A DNA stretch of 64,000 nt from SHZL01 sp031362985. Lineage in GTDB: Bacteria; Pseudomonadota; Gammaproteobacteria; Xanthomonadales; SZUA-36. Made by a program: the position numbers and the translations under genes. Numbering within the stretch: position 1 is the first letter of the stretch; every line of letters starts with the position of its first letter. The stretch is from assembly GCA_031362985.1 (NCBI GenBank), contig JANLTO010000004.1, forward strand, positions 1 to 64,000. Reading direction: 5' to 3'. Below are positions 42,098 through 51,872 of this stretch, one piece after another. The notes under the pieces were generated by a model. It did no database searches and was not told the origin of the DNA. It worked only from the letters and a program-made list of their open reading frames with translations.

Positions 42098-42938
42098 GGG
42101 GCACCTCTGCAGCGCCGGGGCGCTTGATGTAAATCAGGCCGAAGGGTTTGTTTTGCACCATGTCAACGAGGTGCTCGCGCAGCAATTCCATCAAGGCAAG
42201 AAACGTCACGATTACGCCCATGCGGCCTTCTTCGACGGTAAAAAATTCCGGAAACTCCAGGTAGGGCCGTTCACGCAGGCGCTCAATGATAGCGCCCATG
42301 CGCTCCCGCACCGACAAAGGCTCATTGCGTACCTGGTGGTGGCTGAACAGCTCAGCACGGTTCAAAACATCGCGCAGGGCCAGCAACATATCCTTGAGGT
42401 CGATTTCCGGCGGGATGCTTATGGCCTTGCGTTCTTCTACCCATGCTTCCAGCACCGCAAAATCCCGCTCGGCCCGAGGCAGGTTTTCCAGGTCTTCAGC
42501 GGCTTGTTTGAAGCGCTCATATTCCTGCAAGCGACGCACCAGTTCGGCACGTGGGTCTTCTTCTACCCCAGCCTCTGTCGACGGCCTGGGCAGCAGCATG
42601 CGCGACTTGATTTCAGCGAGTATGGCAGCCATCACCAGGTATTCCGCAGCGAGTTCAAACTGCAACTCGTCCAGCAATTCGATGTAGGCCATGTACTGCC
42701 GGGTAATTTCCGCGATGGGAATGTCCAGGACATCCAGGTTCTGGCGCCGGATCAGGTACAGCAGCAGGTCCAGTGGGCCTTCGAAGGCATCGAGAAAAAC
42801 TTCCAGTGCATCCGGTGGAATATACAAATCCAGCGGCATCCTGGTGTAAGGCTGTCCCTGCACCACGGCAAAGGGCATTTCTTCCTGCTGCACTGCCGCA
42901 GGTTCCGGGTTGGTCATTATGTGTGCAGGGGTTTCCAC
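42090..42938 (-). CDS. scpA: Segregation and condensation protein A
   Basis: Kleisin subunit bridging the two SMC heads. The protein is about 282 residues, with the family motifs FEGPLDLLLYLIRRQNLDVL and LAAEYLVMAAILAEIKSRML, and a helical end that binds Smc. The GTG at 42938 is taken as start, and an ATG at 42917 is possible. It follows the YciO-type gene after 26 bases on the minus strand. Confidence 0.95.
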   Translation of the reverse strand: METPAHIMTNPEPAAVQQEEMPFAVVQGQPYTRMPLDLYIPPDALEVFLDAFEGPLDLLLYLIRRQNLDVLDIPIAEITRQYMAYIELLDELQFELAAEYLVMAAILAEIKSRMLLPRPSTEAGVEEDPRAELVRRLQEYERFKQAAEDLENLPRAERDFAVLEAWVEERKAISIPPEIDLKDMLLALRDVLNRAELFSHHQVRNEPLSVRERMGAIIERLRERPYLEFPEFFTVEEGRMGVIVTFLALMELLREHLVDMVQNKPFGLIYIKRPGAAEVPLE

Positions 42939-42964
42939 AGATATCTCGTAAAGCAGGTACGCGA

Positions 42965-43579
42965 TCAGAAGTCTATCACGCCATGCCCCTGGCGCAGGAT
43001 CACCGGTTGATCTCCGCTGAGGTCGACCAGCGTGCTTGGCTCCAGCAGACAGTCCCCGGCATCGACAAACAGGTCGACCATGCCGTGGACTGCGTCATAC
43101 AGATCTTCGCTGTCCATGATTTCGTCCGGGGTGTCGGGCAAGATCAGGGAGGAACTGAGCAGGGGTTCGTCCATGGCGTTGATAATGGCCTGCACCACGG
43201 CGTGGTCCGGGATGCGGATGCCGATCGTGCGGTTCTTCCTCTGCTGCACGGACTTGGGAACGTTGCTGCTGGCCGGGAGTATGAAGGTAAAAGGGCCGGG
43301 CGTGAATTGCCGAATCAGCCGGTAATTCTGGTTATCCACCCGGGCGAGCTTGCTCACATCCGACAGGGTGCGGCAACAATAGGTAAAGTGGTGGCGCTGA
43401 TCCAGTTGCCGAATGCGTATGACCTGCTCCTGCGCTTTGCGGTTGCCCGAGCGCCATCCCAGCGCATAACCGGAGTCGGTGGGATAAGCAATCAAACCAC
43501 CCCGCACCAACACGCCGGCGATGTGATCAATGTGGCGGGGATTAAGTCCCTGCAGCCGTACTTCAAGCCGTTCGCTCAT
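42965..43579 (-). CDS. YciO/Sua5-family protein
   Basis: A 204-residue YrdC-fold protein. It has GGLIAYPTDSGYALGW and FTPGPFTFILPASSNVPKSV, the pattern of the YciO branch rather than of TsaC. Sua5/TsaC members make threonylcarbamoyl-AMP for t6A, and YciO activity is weak or unsettled. The neighbours (scpA downstream, YciI upstream and divergent) match the Pseudomonas-like yciO-scpA-scpB order. Confidence 0.9.
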   Translation of the reverse strand: MSERLEVRLQGLNPRHIDHIAGVLVRGGLIAYPTDSGYALGWRSGNRKAQEQVIRIRQLDQRHHFTYCCRTLSDVSKLARVDNQNYRLIRQFTPGPFTFILPASSNVPKSVQQRKNRTIGIRIPDHAVVQAIINAMDEPLLSSSLILPDTPDEIMDSEDLYDAVHGMVDLFVDAGDCLLEPSTLVDLSGDQPVILRQGHGVIDF

Positions 43580-43705
43580 AAGAAAATCCGTTTACTGCTC
43601 TGGCGCCGTGCAACGGATCATTCTAAAGCAGCCTGCCAGACCGGAACAGGGGCGCGATGCAATGCCCTTGTGCAGCTATACCCTTGCACGTAAGCTGTCG
43701 CCCCC

Positions 43706-44008
43706 ATGTGGTATGCCATTTATTCAACCGACCGCAAAAACAGCCTGGAACACCGCCTCGCAGCCCGATCGGAACACCGGGCACGCTTACAGGCCTTGCT
43801 GGATGAGGGACGGTTGTTGCTCTGCGGCCCCCGTCCTGCAATCGACTCTGATGACCCCGGTCCTGCCGGTTACCTGGGCTCCCTGGTCGTGGCCCGTTTT
43901 GAATCCCTGCAGCAGGCTCAGGCATGGGCGGATGCCGATCCATATGTCGCCATTGGCGTTTATGAAAAAATCGAGGTTTCGCCTTTCACCCGGGTCATGC
44001 CGCAGTGA
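43706..44008 (+). CDS. YciI-family protein
   Basis: A 100-residue ferredoxin-like-fold protein, MWYAIYSTDRKNSLEHR, with the conserved His-Asp pair in EHRARLQALLDEGR and the WADADPYV end. Family members include a peroxidase-like or dehydrochlorinase-like site. The role here is unknown. The stop overlaps the BolA start (GTGA). Confidence 0.9.
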   Translation: MWYAIYSTDRKNSLEHRLAARSEHRARLQALLDEGRLLLCGPRPAIDSDDPGPAGYLGSLVVARFESLQQAQAWADADPYVAIGVYEKIEVSPFTRVMPQ

Positions 44009-44280
44009 ATGCTGAACAACGCATACAGCAGATCCGACAACGGCTGAACCTGGCCCTGCAGCCGCAATCCCTTGAAGTCATTGATGAAGGACATTTGCAT
44101 CGCGGGCATGAAGGAGCCAAAGACGGTCGCGGGCATTTCCGCCTGAAGATCGTGTCCGGAGAGTTCGTCGGGAAAACCATGGTGCAGCGTCATCGTCTGG
44201 TGTACCAGGCTATGGGCGAACTAATGCAAAGTGATATTCACGCCCTGGCTATCGATGCATCGGCGCCTGACAGCCCCTGA
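44005..44280 (+). CDS. BolA-family protein
   Basis: A 91-residue class II KH-like protein. It has QPQSLEVIDEGHLHRGHEG, FRLKIVSGEFVGKTMVQRH and the MGELMQSDIHALAI end. The conserved histidine can coordinate iron-sulfur clusters with monothiol glutaredoxins. The GTG start shares four bases with the YciI stop. Confidence 0.92.
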   Translation: MNAEQRIQQIRQRLNLALQPQSLEVIDEGHLHRGHEGAKDGRGHFRLKIVSGEFVGKTMVQRHRLVYQAMGELMQSDIHALAIDASAPDSP

Positions 44281-44314
44281 CAAACCATGACACCGCAGCG
44301 CTGCGTAAGGAAAT

Positions 44315-44686
44315 TCAGAGCGGTCGCCAGTCGGGAGCGCGGTGCTCGGCAGTCACAGTGGTATACACTCCGCCGCGCACGTTAAATATGGCTTTAAGGC
44401 GGACGTAACGCGGATTCAGGGCAGCAACCAGGTCATCGAGGATGCGGTTGGTGAGGTCTTCGTGAAAACCTCCCTGTTCACGGTAGCTCCACAGGTATAA
44501 TTTCCACGACTTGAGTTCAACACAGTGTCCTGCTGGAATGTACTTCAGCTTCAGAGTGGCAAAATCGGGTTGCCCGGTTTTCGGGCAGAGGCAGGTGAAT
44601 TCTGGAGACTCGATCCGGATGGTATAATCCCGGGCAGGCTTGGGGTTGGGGAAGACCTCCAGTTCGGCGCTTGGTCTGGTGCCCAT
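44315..44686 (-). CDS. queF: NADPH-dependent preQ0 reductase (short type)
   Basis: Reduces 7-cyano-7-deazaguanine (preQ0) to preQ1 for queuosine synthesis. This is the 123-residue unimodular QueF type, not the longer bimodular E. coli type. The catalytic cysteine lies in FTCLCPKTGQPDFATL, followed by the LKSWKLYLWSYREQGGFHED motif with the key glutamate. Its TTG/GTG-free ATG start is well supported. It works in the same pathway as queG (22864-24003) and folE2 in this window. Confidence 0.96.
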   Translation of the reverse strand: MGTRPSAELEVFPNPKPARDYTIRIESPEFTCLCPKTGQPDFATLKLKYIPAGHCVELKSWKLYLWSYREQGGFHEDLTNRILDDLVAALNPRYVRLKAIFNVRGGVYTTVTAEHRAPDWRPL

Positions 44687-44939
44687 GGTAGCTCCTGAAA
44701 ATTAAGAGAATTATGCAGAGAATCCCTGTTCTGTTCGTGCATGCACAGTTCCGCAACAGCCCGGGTTTCACTAACGAAAATCAACAAGCGACGCAGTTTA
44801 GCCACTTCATGACGAACAATTCAATGTTATATCGCAACGGCGCGAAGATTGCCGATGCCTGCTGTGCCACGCCAGGCCAGCCCGGATTGGCTGCTGCGAC
44901 GGGGCGCCGCGACATGCTGGTGCAGGCGGAGGCGCGCCC

Positions 44940-47900
44940 ATGCGTCTGACAGCGGTCAAACTGGCGGGTTTCAAGTCCTTTGTTGATCCCACGACTTTTC
45001 TCGCGCCGACCAACCTGACCGGCATTGTCGGTCCGAATGGCTGCGGCAAGTCCAACATCATCGACGCCGTACGTTGGGTCATGGGGGAAGGTTCGGCCAA
45101 GATGCTGCGCGGCGACAACATGGCCGACGTAATTTTCAAAGGCTCAGCCACGCGCAAACCGGTTGGCACTGCCACGGTAGAACTGGTATTTGATAATTCG
45201 GCCGGGCGTGTCGGCGGCCAGTTCGCCGGATACAACGAAATTTCCGTCAAGCGACAGGTCTCACGCGACGGCGTTTCTGTGTATTACCTCAACGGCACCC
45301 GTTGCCGGCGCAGGGATGTTCGCGACTTGTTCCTGGGCACTGGTCTGGGCTCACGCAGTTATTCCATTATCGAACAGGGCATGATTTCCGAGGTGGTGGA
45401 CGCACGGCCGGAGGAAATTCGCGCTCATCTTGAAGAAGCAGCCGGAATTTCCAGGTACAAAGAACGCCGGCATGAAACCGAGAATCGCATTGCCCACACA
45501 CGCGATAACCTGTCGCGGCTCGCAGACCTGCGCGAAGAAGTCGGCAAACAACTGGGCCGTTTGCAGAGACAGGCAGCGGCAGCGCGCCGCTACAGCCGGT
45601 TGATGCAGGAAAAACGCGAGCTGGAAGCGCGCCTGATCACGCTGCGCTGGAGCAGCTTGAAAGAGTCTGCCGAGCAGGGCTTGTTGGGATTGGGCAAGCA
45701 GGAAACCCTGCTGCAGGAAAGCATCGCCGCGCAGCGGGCGGCTGAAGCAGCGCTGGAAACCATTCACCAGCAACAGGGCCAGGCCAGCGAGAAGTTTAGC
45801 GAAGTGCAGGGCGGGATTTATGCGGTAGGTAGCGAGATTGCCCGGTTGGAGCAGGCCATTCAACACGCGCGCGAGCTCAGGGCCCGGCAGAAAGAAGAAT
45901 TTGCCGAAACCACTGCAGCATTGCATGACCTTGAGAAACACATGGTGCTGGATCGGGTGCATGTTGAAGACCTTACGCAGTCACTGGCGCAGGTTGAGCC
46001 CGAACTGCAGCAGGCTACCACTGCAGAAGCGCTTGCCACCGATGCGGTGACGACTGCGGAAGCTGCAGTGCAGGAATGGCAGGAGCAGTTTGCCAGCCAT
46101 CACCAGCGCAGTGCGGAATGTCAGCGGGAAGCAGACCTCAAGCGCGCCGAAGCAGCAAACCTCGACCAGCGCATGCTGCAGTCCAGTCGGCGGCTGGAGG
46201 TGTTGCGCGCTGAGACCGAGGGTGTTGACACCGTGCGGACGGTCGAAGCCCTGCAAGCCCTGGAAGGGGAGGCGGCGCAGATTGCCACCAACGAAGCGGG
46301 CAAGCAGCAAGAACTTGATGCGCTGCGGCTGGATTTTGAGCAGCGCCAGCTCAGGCTGCGGGAACAGGAGGCAAGCGTACAGCAGAGCCAACGCGATTTG
46401 CATACCCGCGAAGGCCGGCTGGAATCCCTCGTGGCGTTACAGCAGGCCGCCCTGGCAGGCGAAGCCAATGGGCAATGGTTGAAAGACCAGGGGCTGGACA
46501 TGGCTCCGCGGCTGGCCAAGGCCATCAAGGTTACCCGGGGCTGGGAAATTGCCGTGGAAACCGTGCTGGGACAGTGGCTGCAGGCAGTTACTGCCAGGGC
46601 AGATGCAGACCGGGTCAGGGCTTTCGCCGATGCGCAGGACTCCAGGCTCGACCTGGTGGACGACTCGCTCGGAAAGGTCATGGCCCAGCCCGGCACCTTG
46701 GCCGAATTCGTGCGCGGGCCGGATGCCATCATTGCCTGGCTGAACAAAGTGCGCGTTACCCAATCAATGGAACTCGCCTGGGAATCGCGCACTGAGTTGC
46801 ACAACGGTACATCGTTCATCACCCGCAGCGGAGAATGGCTGGGCGACGGCTGGCTGCGTGTTGCCCGCGGCAAGGCCGGGGAAGACGGGATGCTCAGCCG
46901 TGAGCAAGCCATAGCAGAATTGCAGGATGGCATTGCCGTGCTGGGCGCAGCAGTGGCAAAGCACCTCGCAGGCAACCAGGCCGAACAGGCTGAGCTCAGC
47001 GGGCTGCAGCAGAAAATTCAGGACGTGCAGCTTGAAGTTACGGGCCAGCACCGCCGGCACAGCGAGCTTGCAGGACAAGCGCAAAGTCGTCGCTCCAACC
47101 TGCAATTGATGCAGGATCGCCAGGGCGCGATTGCAGCAGAAGTGTTGGAGCTGGAGCAACAAAACGGGCAAGACAGTCAGGCTGTGCGCCTGGCGCGTGC
47201 CCGGCTGGGGACACTGCTTGCAGACCTGGTTGCGATAAAGCAGGAGCGTGACCAGCTGGACGGCCGTCGCGCCGAACTGATGGGTCGTCGTGACGCAGCC
47301 CGAACCGCCTTGCATCAAGCGCGCGAACAGCGCCATGAACTGGCGCTCAAGGCGGAATCCCGGCGTGCCAGTCTGGATTCGTTGCGCCAGTCATTACAGC
47401 GCATGGACACCCAGTTCAGTCAATTGCAATTGCGCCACCTCAATCTGAGTGAACAGGTCGCCATGGCTGAGCGACCGGACCATGGCCAGTCCGGGGAAAT
47501 GGAAGGCCTGCTGGCGCGCAAGGTCGCAACGGAACTCAGGTTGGGCGACGCACGCAGGGCCCTGGAACAACTGGAAGAACGCTACCGCGAACAGGATGCT
47601 GCGCGGCAGGCCGCGATACTGAAATCGGACGAAATACGACACCAGCTGGAACACGCCCGCTTGCAGCAACAGGAAGTTGAGTTGAACGCGCGCGCGCTTG
47701 CACGCCAGGTTGAGCAGCTCGGCGGGGAGGTGCAAGCCCTGCTTGAGTCCATACCTCCCGACGCTGACGTTGCCCAGTGGGAAAACGAAGTGGCGTCTCT
47801 GCAGGATGCCATCACTCGCCTCGAGCCGGTAAACCTGGCGGCCATAGACGAATTCGAGGAAGAGAAAAAGCGCAAGGAGTACCTGGACGCCCAGGACCTG

Positions 47901-48434
47901 GATCTGAACCAGGCCCTGGCAACCCTGGAGGAAGCCATCGCCAAAATCGATCGCAAGACGCGCACCCGTTTCAAGGAAACGTTTGAGCGCGTGAACAAGG
48001 GCGTACAGGAGCTGTTTCCGCGCTTGTTCGGCGGCGGCCATGGCTACCTCGAGATGACCGACGATGACCTGCTCACGGCCGGTGTGGCCATCATGGCGCG
48101 ACCCCCGGGCAAGCGGGTCAGCAACATTCACCTTTTGTCCGGTGGTGAGAAAGCCCTGACCGCCGTGGCGTTTGTATTTGCAATCTTCCAGCTCAACCCG
48201 GCGCCGTTCTGCCTGCTGGACGAAGTTGACGCGCCCCTGGATGATAGCAATGTCGTGCGTTTTTCCAGTATGGTTAAGGAGCTGTCCGAAACCGTGCAGT
48301 TCATCTTCGTGACGCACAACAAAATCACCATGGAGATGGCGCACCAGATGAGTGGTGTAACCATGCGCGAGCCGGGGGTGTCGCGCCTGGTCCAGGTCGA
48401 CATCAATGAGGCAGCCAGGCTGGCTGCAAGTTAA
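44940..48434 (+). CDS. smc: Chromosome condensation ATPase Smc
   Basis: ABC-type ATPase that organises the chromosome. The 1164-residue protein has Walker A GPNGCGKSNIIDAVRWVMG near residue 35, long coiled-coil arms (about 165-500 and 660-1000), a central hinge (about 510-640), the signature LLSGGEKALTAVAF and Walker B FCLLDEVDAPLDDSN near residue 1095. GGAGG lies just upstream of the ATG. ScpA and ScpB (42090-42938 and 41393-42097) complete the complex. The 253-base gap before it holds no gene or clear site. Cotranscribed with zipA and ligA. Confidence 0.97.
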   Translation: MRLTAVKLAGFKSFVDPTTFLAPTNLTGIVGPNGCGKSNIIDAVRWVMGEGSAKMLRGDNMADVIFKGSATRKPVGTATVELVFDNSAGRVGGQFAGYNEISVKRQVSRDGVSVYYLNGTRCRRRDVRDLFLGTGLGSRSYSIIEQGMISEVVDARPEEIRAHLEEAAGISRYKERRHETENRIAHTRDNLSRLADLREEVGKQLGRLQRQAAAARRYSRLMQEKRELEARLITLRWSSLKESAEQGLLGLGKQETLLQESIAAQRAAEAALETIHQQQGQASEKFSEVQGGIYAVGSEIARLEQAIQHARELRARQKEEFAETTAALHDLEKHMVLDRVHVEDLTQSLAQVEPELQQATTAEALATDAVTTAEAAVQEWQEQFASHHQRSAECQREADLKRAEAANLDQRMLQSSRRLEVLRAETEGVDTVRTVEALQALEGEAAQIATNEAGKQQELDALRLDFEQRQLRLREQEASVQQSQRDLHTREGRLESLVALQQAALAGEANGQWLKDQGLDMAPRLAKAIKVTRGWEIAVETVLGQWLQAVTARADADRVRAFADAQDSRLDLVDDSLGKVMAQPGTLAEFVRGPDAIIAWLNKVRVTQSMELAWESRTELHNGTSFITRSGEWLGDGWLRVARGKAGEDGMLSREQAIAELQDGIAVLGAAVAKHLAGNQAEQAELSGLQQKIQDVQLEVTGQHRRHSELAGQAQSRRSNLQLMQDRQGAIAAEVLELEQQNGQDSQAVRLARARLGTLLADLVAIKQERDQLDGRRAELMGRRDAARTALHQAREQRHELALKAESRRASLDSLRQSLQRMDTQFSQLQLRHLNLSEQVAMAERPDHGQSGEMEGLLARKVATELRLGDARRALEQLEERYREQDAARQAAILKSDEIRHQLEHARLQQQEVELNARALARQVEQLGGEVQALLESIPPDADVAQWENEVASLQDAITRLEPVNLAAIDEFEEEKKRKEYLDAQDLDLNQALATLEEAIAKIDRKTRTRFKETFERVNKGVQELFPRLFGGGHGYLEMTDDDLLTAGVAIMARPPGKRVSNIHLLSGGEKALTAVAFVFAIFQLNPAPFCLLDEVDAPLDDSNVVRFSSMVKELSETVQFIFVTHNKITMEMAHQMSGVTMREPGVSRLVQVDINEAARLAAS

Positions 48435-48442
48435 GGCTTATC

Positions 48443-49156
48443 ATGGATGCTGCAACGTTGAGATGGACCATTATTGTCATTGGGGTATTGATCCTTGCAG
48501 CTATTTTCCTGTTCGGCCACCCCGAGAAAAAGCGCAGCCCAAAGGCTTCGCGACGCAAAGCCCGGGCTGCGGCAGAGCGCCTGGAGCCTACCCTGGAAGA
48601 TGGCTCGGGAAGTCCCGCGAAGGGTTCTGTGCCGGAGTTGACCGGCCAGGGCGAATTGCCCATCAACCAGGGCGCGCCTGCCGTAGCAGCAGCACCCCGG
48701 GTTTCACGCAAACCGACCGGACCGCCGCCGGAGAAAATCGTTACCCTGTTTTTGCTGGCCCGCTCCAAGCACATTATCGGTGGCGCTGACCTGTTGCAGG
48801 CTGCGCTCAAGACTGGCCTGGTGCTCGGCGATATGGACATTTTCCATCGCCATGCGGAAGGTGCGGAACAGCCCATCCTCAGCATGGCCAACGCAGTCAA
48901 ACCCGGTACATTCGACAAGGATGCCTGGAACACGTTTGAGACAACTGGTCTGGCCTTGTTCATGACCTTGCCCGGACCAATCCTGGCGCTGGATGCCTGG
49001 GATATGCTGCTCGCTACCGCGCGAAGGATGGCCGAAATTCTTCAGGCCGACTTGTTCGATGACACTCACCAGCCCCTGATACGCCAGGCAGAAGCAAAGA
49101 TCCGCGAGGAAATGCGCTCCTATGACCGTGGACGGGCCAGGCAAACTTTTGTCTAG
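48443..49156 (+). CDS. zipA: Cell division protein ZipA
   Basis: Inner-membrane anchor for FtsZ at the septum. The 237-residue protein has an N-terminal membrane helix (about 8-25), a short basic then Pro/Gly/Ala-rich linker (about 28-95) and the C-terminal FtsZ-binding domain (IVTLFLLARSKHIIGGADLL and FETTGLALFMTLPGP). The linker is shorter than in E. coli ZipA (328 residues). It begins eight bases after smc and overlaps ligA by 35 bases. Confidence 0.95.
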   Translation: MDAATLRWTIIVIGVLILAAIFLFGHPEKKRSPKASRRKARAAAERLEPTLEDGSGSPAKGSVPELTGQGELPINQGAPAVAAAPRVSRKPTGPPPEKIVTLFLLARSKHIIGGADLLQAALKTGLVLGDMDIFHRHAEGAEQPILSMANAVKPGTFDKDAWNTFETTGLALFMTLPGPILALDAWDMLLATARRMAEILQADLFDDTHQPLIRQAEAKIREEMRSYDRGRARQTFV

Positions 49157-51182
49157 GGCGCCTGGCTTGTCTGAGCTTGAAGCCAGCGTGCGCGCGCAGA
49201 AAATCCGGGCAGAGATAGAAGCGCACAACTACCGCTACTATGTGCAGGACCAGCCATCGGTTCCCGATGCCGAGTACGACCGCCTGCTGCGGGAACTGGA
49301 ACAACTCGAGAATACATTTCCGCGGCTGGCTTCCCTGCAGTCACCGACCCAACGCGTGGGTGGAACTCCGCTTGAGGGGTTCGCCCAGGTGCGCCACCGT
49401 TACTCCATGCTGTCTTTGGCCAATGCCTTCTCGGCTGAAGAGATCCAGTTGTTCCATGAACGCGTGCAACGCGGCCTGGAAGTAGACAGTGTCAGTTATG
49501 TGGCAGAGCCCAAACTCGATGGCGTTGCCATCTCCCTGCGTTACCAGGGCGGACGCCTAACGCAGGCAGCCACGCGTGGTGACGGAGAGGTAGGCGAAGA
49601 CGTCACCACCAATGTGCGCACCGTGCGTGCCATACCACTGGAACTGCGGGCCGGTGGCTGGCCTGACGACCTCGAAGTGCGCGGCGAGATTTATATGCCA
49701 CTGGCCGGTTTTGCAGCATTCAACCGCCAACAACGCGAGGAGGGCGCCAGGGAATTGGTAAACCCGCGCAATGCGGCGGCCGGCAGTCTCAGGCAACTTG
49801 ACTCGCGCCTCACAGCAAAACGTCCGCTGGCATTTTTTGCCTACGGCGCGGCTGGCGACAACCTGCCGGAAAGCCAATTTGACCTGCTGCTGCAATTGAA
49901 GAACTGGGGTTTTCCGGTCAATGCGGAAGTACGCCGCGTGGAAAATGCGCAGGGTTGCATTGCCTATTACACAGACATGGCAGCGAAGCGGGCCGGCCTG
50001 AGCTACGACATCGATGGTGTGGTATTCAAGGTCGAGCATCGGCAGCAGCAGGAAACCCTTGGTTTTGTCAGCCGTGCGCCGCGCTGGGCTATTGCGCACA
50101 AGTTCCCGGCACAGGAAGAAATAACCCGCCTGCTGGGCATTGACGTGCAGGTTGGTCGCACCGGCGCCCTGACCCCCGTTGCACGACTCGAGCCGGTTTT
50201 TGTCGGCGGTGTTACGGTAACCAATGCGACCTTGCACAATATTGATGAAGTGCGTCGCAAGGACATTCGTGCCGGCGACTGGGTGGTGGTCAGGCGCGCC
50301 GGGGACGTCATCCCGGAAGTGGCCCGGGTGGTGCTGGAGCGGCGCGAGGCTGAGCTTGCAGAATTCGAATTGCCACGGCTGTGTCCGGTGTGTGGTTCGG
50401 CAGTGGAGCGCATGGAATCCGAGGCCATTGCCCGGTGCACCGGCGGCCTGTACTGCCCCGCACAGCGTAAGCAAAGCATCCTCCACTTCGCCTCTCGCCG
50501 CGCCATGAACATCGAGGGCCTGGGTGAAAAGCTGGTGGATCAACTGGTGGGTTGCGGTTTGGTTCACTCGCTGGCGGACCTGTACATCCTGGACCTTGGG
50601 CAACTGGCAGGGTTGGAGCGCATGGGCGAGAAATCAGCGCAAAACGTGTTGCAGGAAATTGAAGCCAGCAAGGCGCCAGCGCTGGGTCGCCTGTTGTTTG
50701 GCCTGGGTATTCGCGACGTGGGCGAAGTGACAGCCGAATCGCTGGCCCGTTATTTTGGTTCGCTGGAGCGACTTTCCATCGCCAGTGTGGATGAGCTGTT
50801 GGATGTGCCCGACATTGGTCCCGTGGTGGCCGAGCGCGTTTACGGGTTTTTCCAGGAAATGCACAACCGTACCGTGCTGACGGAGTTGGCGCAGCACGGC
50901 GTGGTGGCCCGGGCGCCCGAAGTCGCAAGCGGCGACCGGCCGTTGGCCGGTGAAGTATGGGTGCTGACAGGCACACTCAGCTTACCGCGAGCTCGCGCCA
51001 AAAACTTGCTGGAATCCCTGGGAGCGCGCGTTACGGGCAGCGTGTCGGCCAGTACTTCGGTAGTTCTCGCCGGAGAGGCTGCGGGCTCCAAATTGCGCCA
51101 GGCTGAAAAGCTGGGCATTCGAGTGCTTGATGAATCCGGCTTCCGCGAACTGCTGCAGGTTCACGGACTCGCTGCGGACTGA
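49122..51182 (+). CDS. ligA: NAD-dependent DNA ligase
   Basis: Seals nicks in replication and repair using NAD+. The 686-residue protein has an N-terminal Ia domain, the adenylation domain with active-site lysine K131 in AEPKLDGVAISLRY, an OB fold, a four-cysteine zinc site (CPVCGSAVERMESEAIARC, then CPAQRKQ), helix-hairpin-helix repeats and a C-terminal BRCT domain. The ATG at 49122 is inside zipA, so the two are coupled. zipA-ligA adjacency matches E. coli. Confidence 0.97.
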   Translation: MTVDGPGKLLSRAPGLSELEASVRAQKIRAEIEAHNYRYYVQDQPSVPDAEYDRLLRELEQLENTFPRLASLQSPTQRVGGTPLEGFAQVRHRYSMLSLANAFSAEEIQLFHERVQRGLEVDSVSYVAEPKLDGVAISLRYQGGRLTQAATRGDGEVGEDVTTNVRTVRAIPLELRAGGWPDDLEVRGEIYMPLAGFAAFNRQQREEGARELVNPRNAAAGSLRQLDSRLTAKRPLAFFAYGAAGDNLPESQFDLLLQLKNWGFPVNAEVRRVENAQGCIAYYTDMAAKRAGLSYDIDGVVFKVEHRQQQETLGFVSRAPRWAIAHKFPAQEEITRLLGIDVQVGRTGALTPVARLEPVFVGGVTVTNATLHNIDEVRRKDIRAGDWVVVRRAGDVIPEVARVVLERREAELAEFELPRLCPVCGSAVERMESEAIARCTGGLYCPAQRKQSILHFASRRAMNIEGLGEKLVDQLVGCGLVHSLADLYILDLGQLAGLERMGEKSAQNVLQEIEASKAPALGRLLFGLGIRDVGEVTAESLARYFGSLERLSIASVDELLDVPDIGPVVAERVYGFFQEMHNRTVLTELAQHGVVARAPEVASGDRPLAGEVWVLTGTLSLPRARAKNLLESLGARVTGSVSASTSVVLAGEAAGSKLRQAEKLGIRVLDESGFRELLQVHGLAAD

Positions 51183-51196
51183 GTTCACCCCGCCCC

Positions 51197-51785
51197 ATGC
51201 GCGCACTGTTAGTGCTCAACCCCGAAGCCTGCAGCGGCCGGGCTGCCCGCTCCTTGCCCCCCCATCCAGCAGGCATTTGCAAATCAAGATGTAGCCACTG
51301 AAGTTTTTTTGACCTGCTATCCAGGCCATGCCACGGAGCACGTTGCGACGTGTTCGCTTGATGCATTCGACGGGGTCATCGCCATGGGCGGCAACGGAAC
51401 CTTGTTCGAAGTGGTTAACGGATTGTATCGCCGGGAACGCGCAGCACGAGTCCCGTTGGGCGTAATCCCCTTGGGTACTGGCAACGCCTTCGCCCGCGAC
51501 CTGGGCCTTCAGCCAGGGGACTGGCAAGGCGGTGTTAACATCATTGCCGCCGTGCAAAAACGGCGATAAAGCCCAAACGCCTGCGCAATGGCGCCTACAC
51601 GCTGGCTGCCTTGTGGCAGGTCATGAAACTGCAGAGCTACCCTGTACGATTGGAAGTTGATGGCAAAATAATCGAGCAAGACAATATTTTTGTCGCAATT
51701 TCCAATACGAAATATACCGGGACAACGTTTCTCATTGCTCCATCAGCCCGTATGGATGACGGTTTGCTGCATGTCACCCTGTTAG
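51197..51785 (+). pseudogene. Decayed diacylglycerol/lipid-kinase-like gene
   Basis: Pieces in two frames together spell a DAGK-catalytic-domain protein. The start MRALLVLNPEACSGRAARSL breaks inside a run of seven C (51257-51263) and shifts frame. The next piece has the nucleotide-binding IAMGGNGTLFEVVNGL and GVIPLGTGNAFARDLGL. About 80 residues are then missing at 51565, where the frame changes again to KPKRLRNGAYTLAALWQVMK and LIAPSARMDDGLLHVTLLGRT. The 3' end runs into a palindromic repeat. A sequencing error could explain the first break but not the deletion. Confidence 0.85.
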
Positions 51786-51872
51786 GCAGAACGGGGTCAG
51801 AGTACATTTTCAACTCTCGTCAACCGGAAGATGAAATGCCTTCCCTGAAAATGTACTCTGACCCCGTTCTGC
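51786..51872. repeat. Palindromic repeat with GGGGTCAGAG arms (copy 2)
   Basis: Perfect 26-base inverted arms (51786-51811 and 51847-51872) frame a 35-base loop. The arms contain GGGGTCAGAGTACATTTTC, sharing the GGGGTCAGAG core and the ATTTTC end with the copy at 2035-2125 but differing between them. It adjoins the lipid-kinase pseudogene, whose reading frame enters it. It looks like an inserted REP-like element. Confidence 0.82.

Noticed and set aside
44306..44320. TAAGGAAATTCAGAG near the queF end, like the MITE left end
   Set aside because: Only about 11 bases match and no matching opposite terminal repeat lies near, so this is likely chance.
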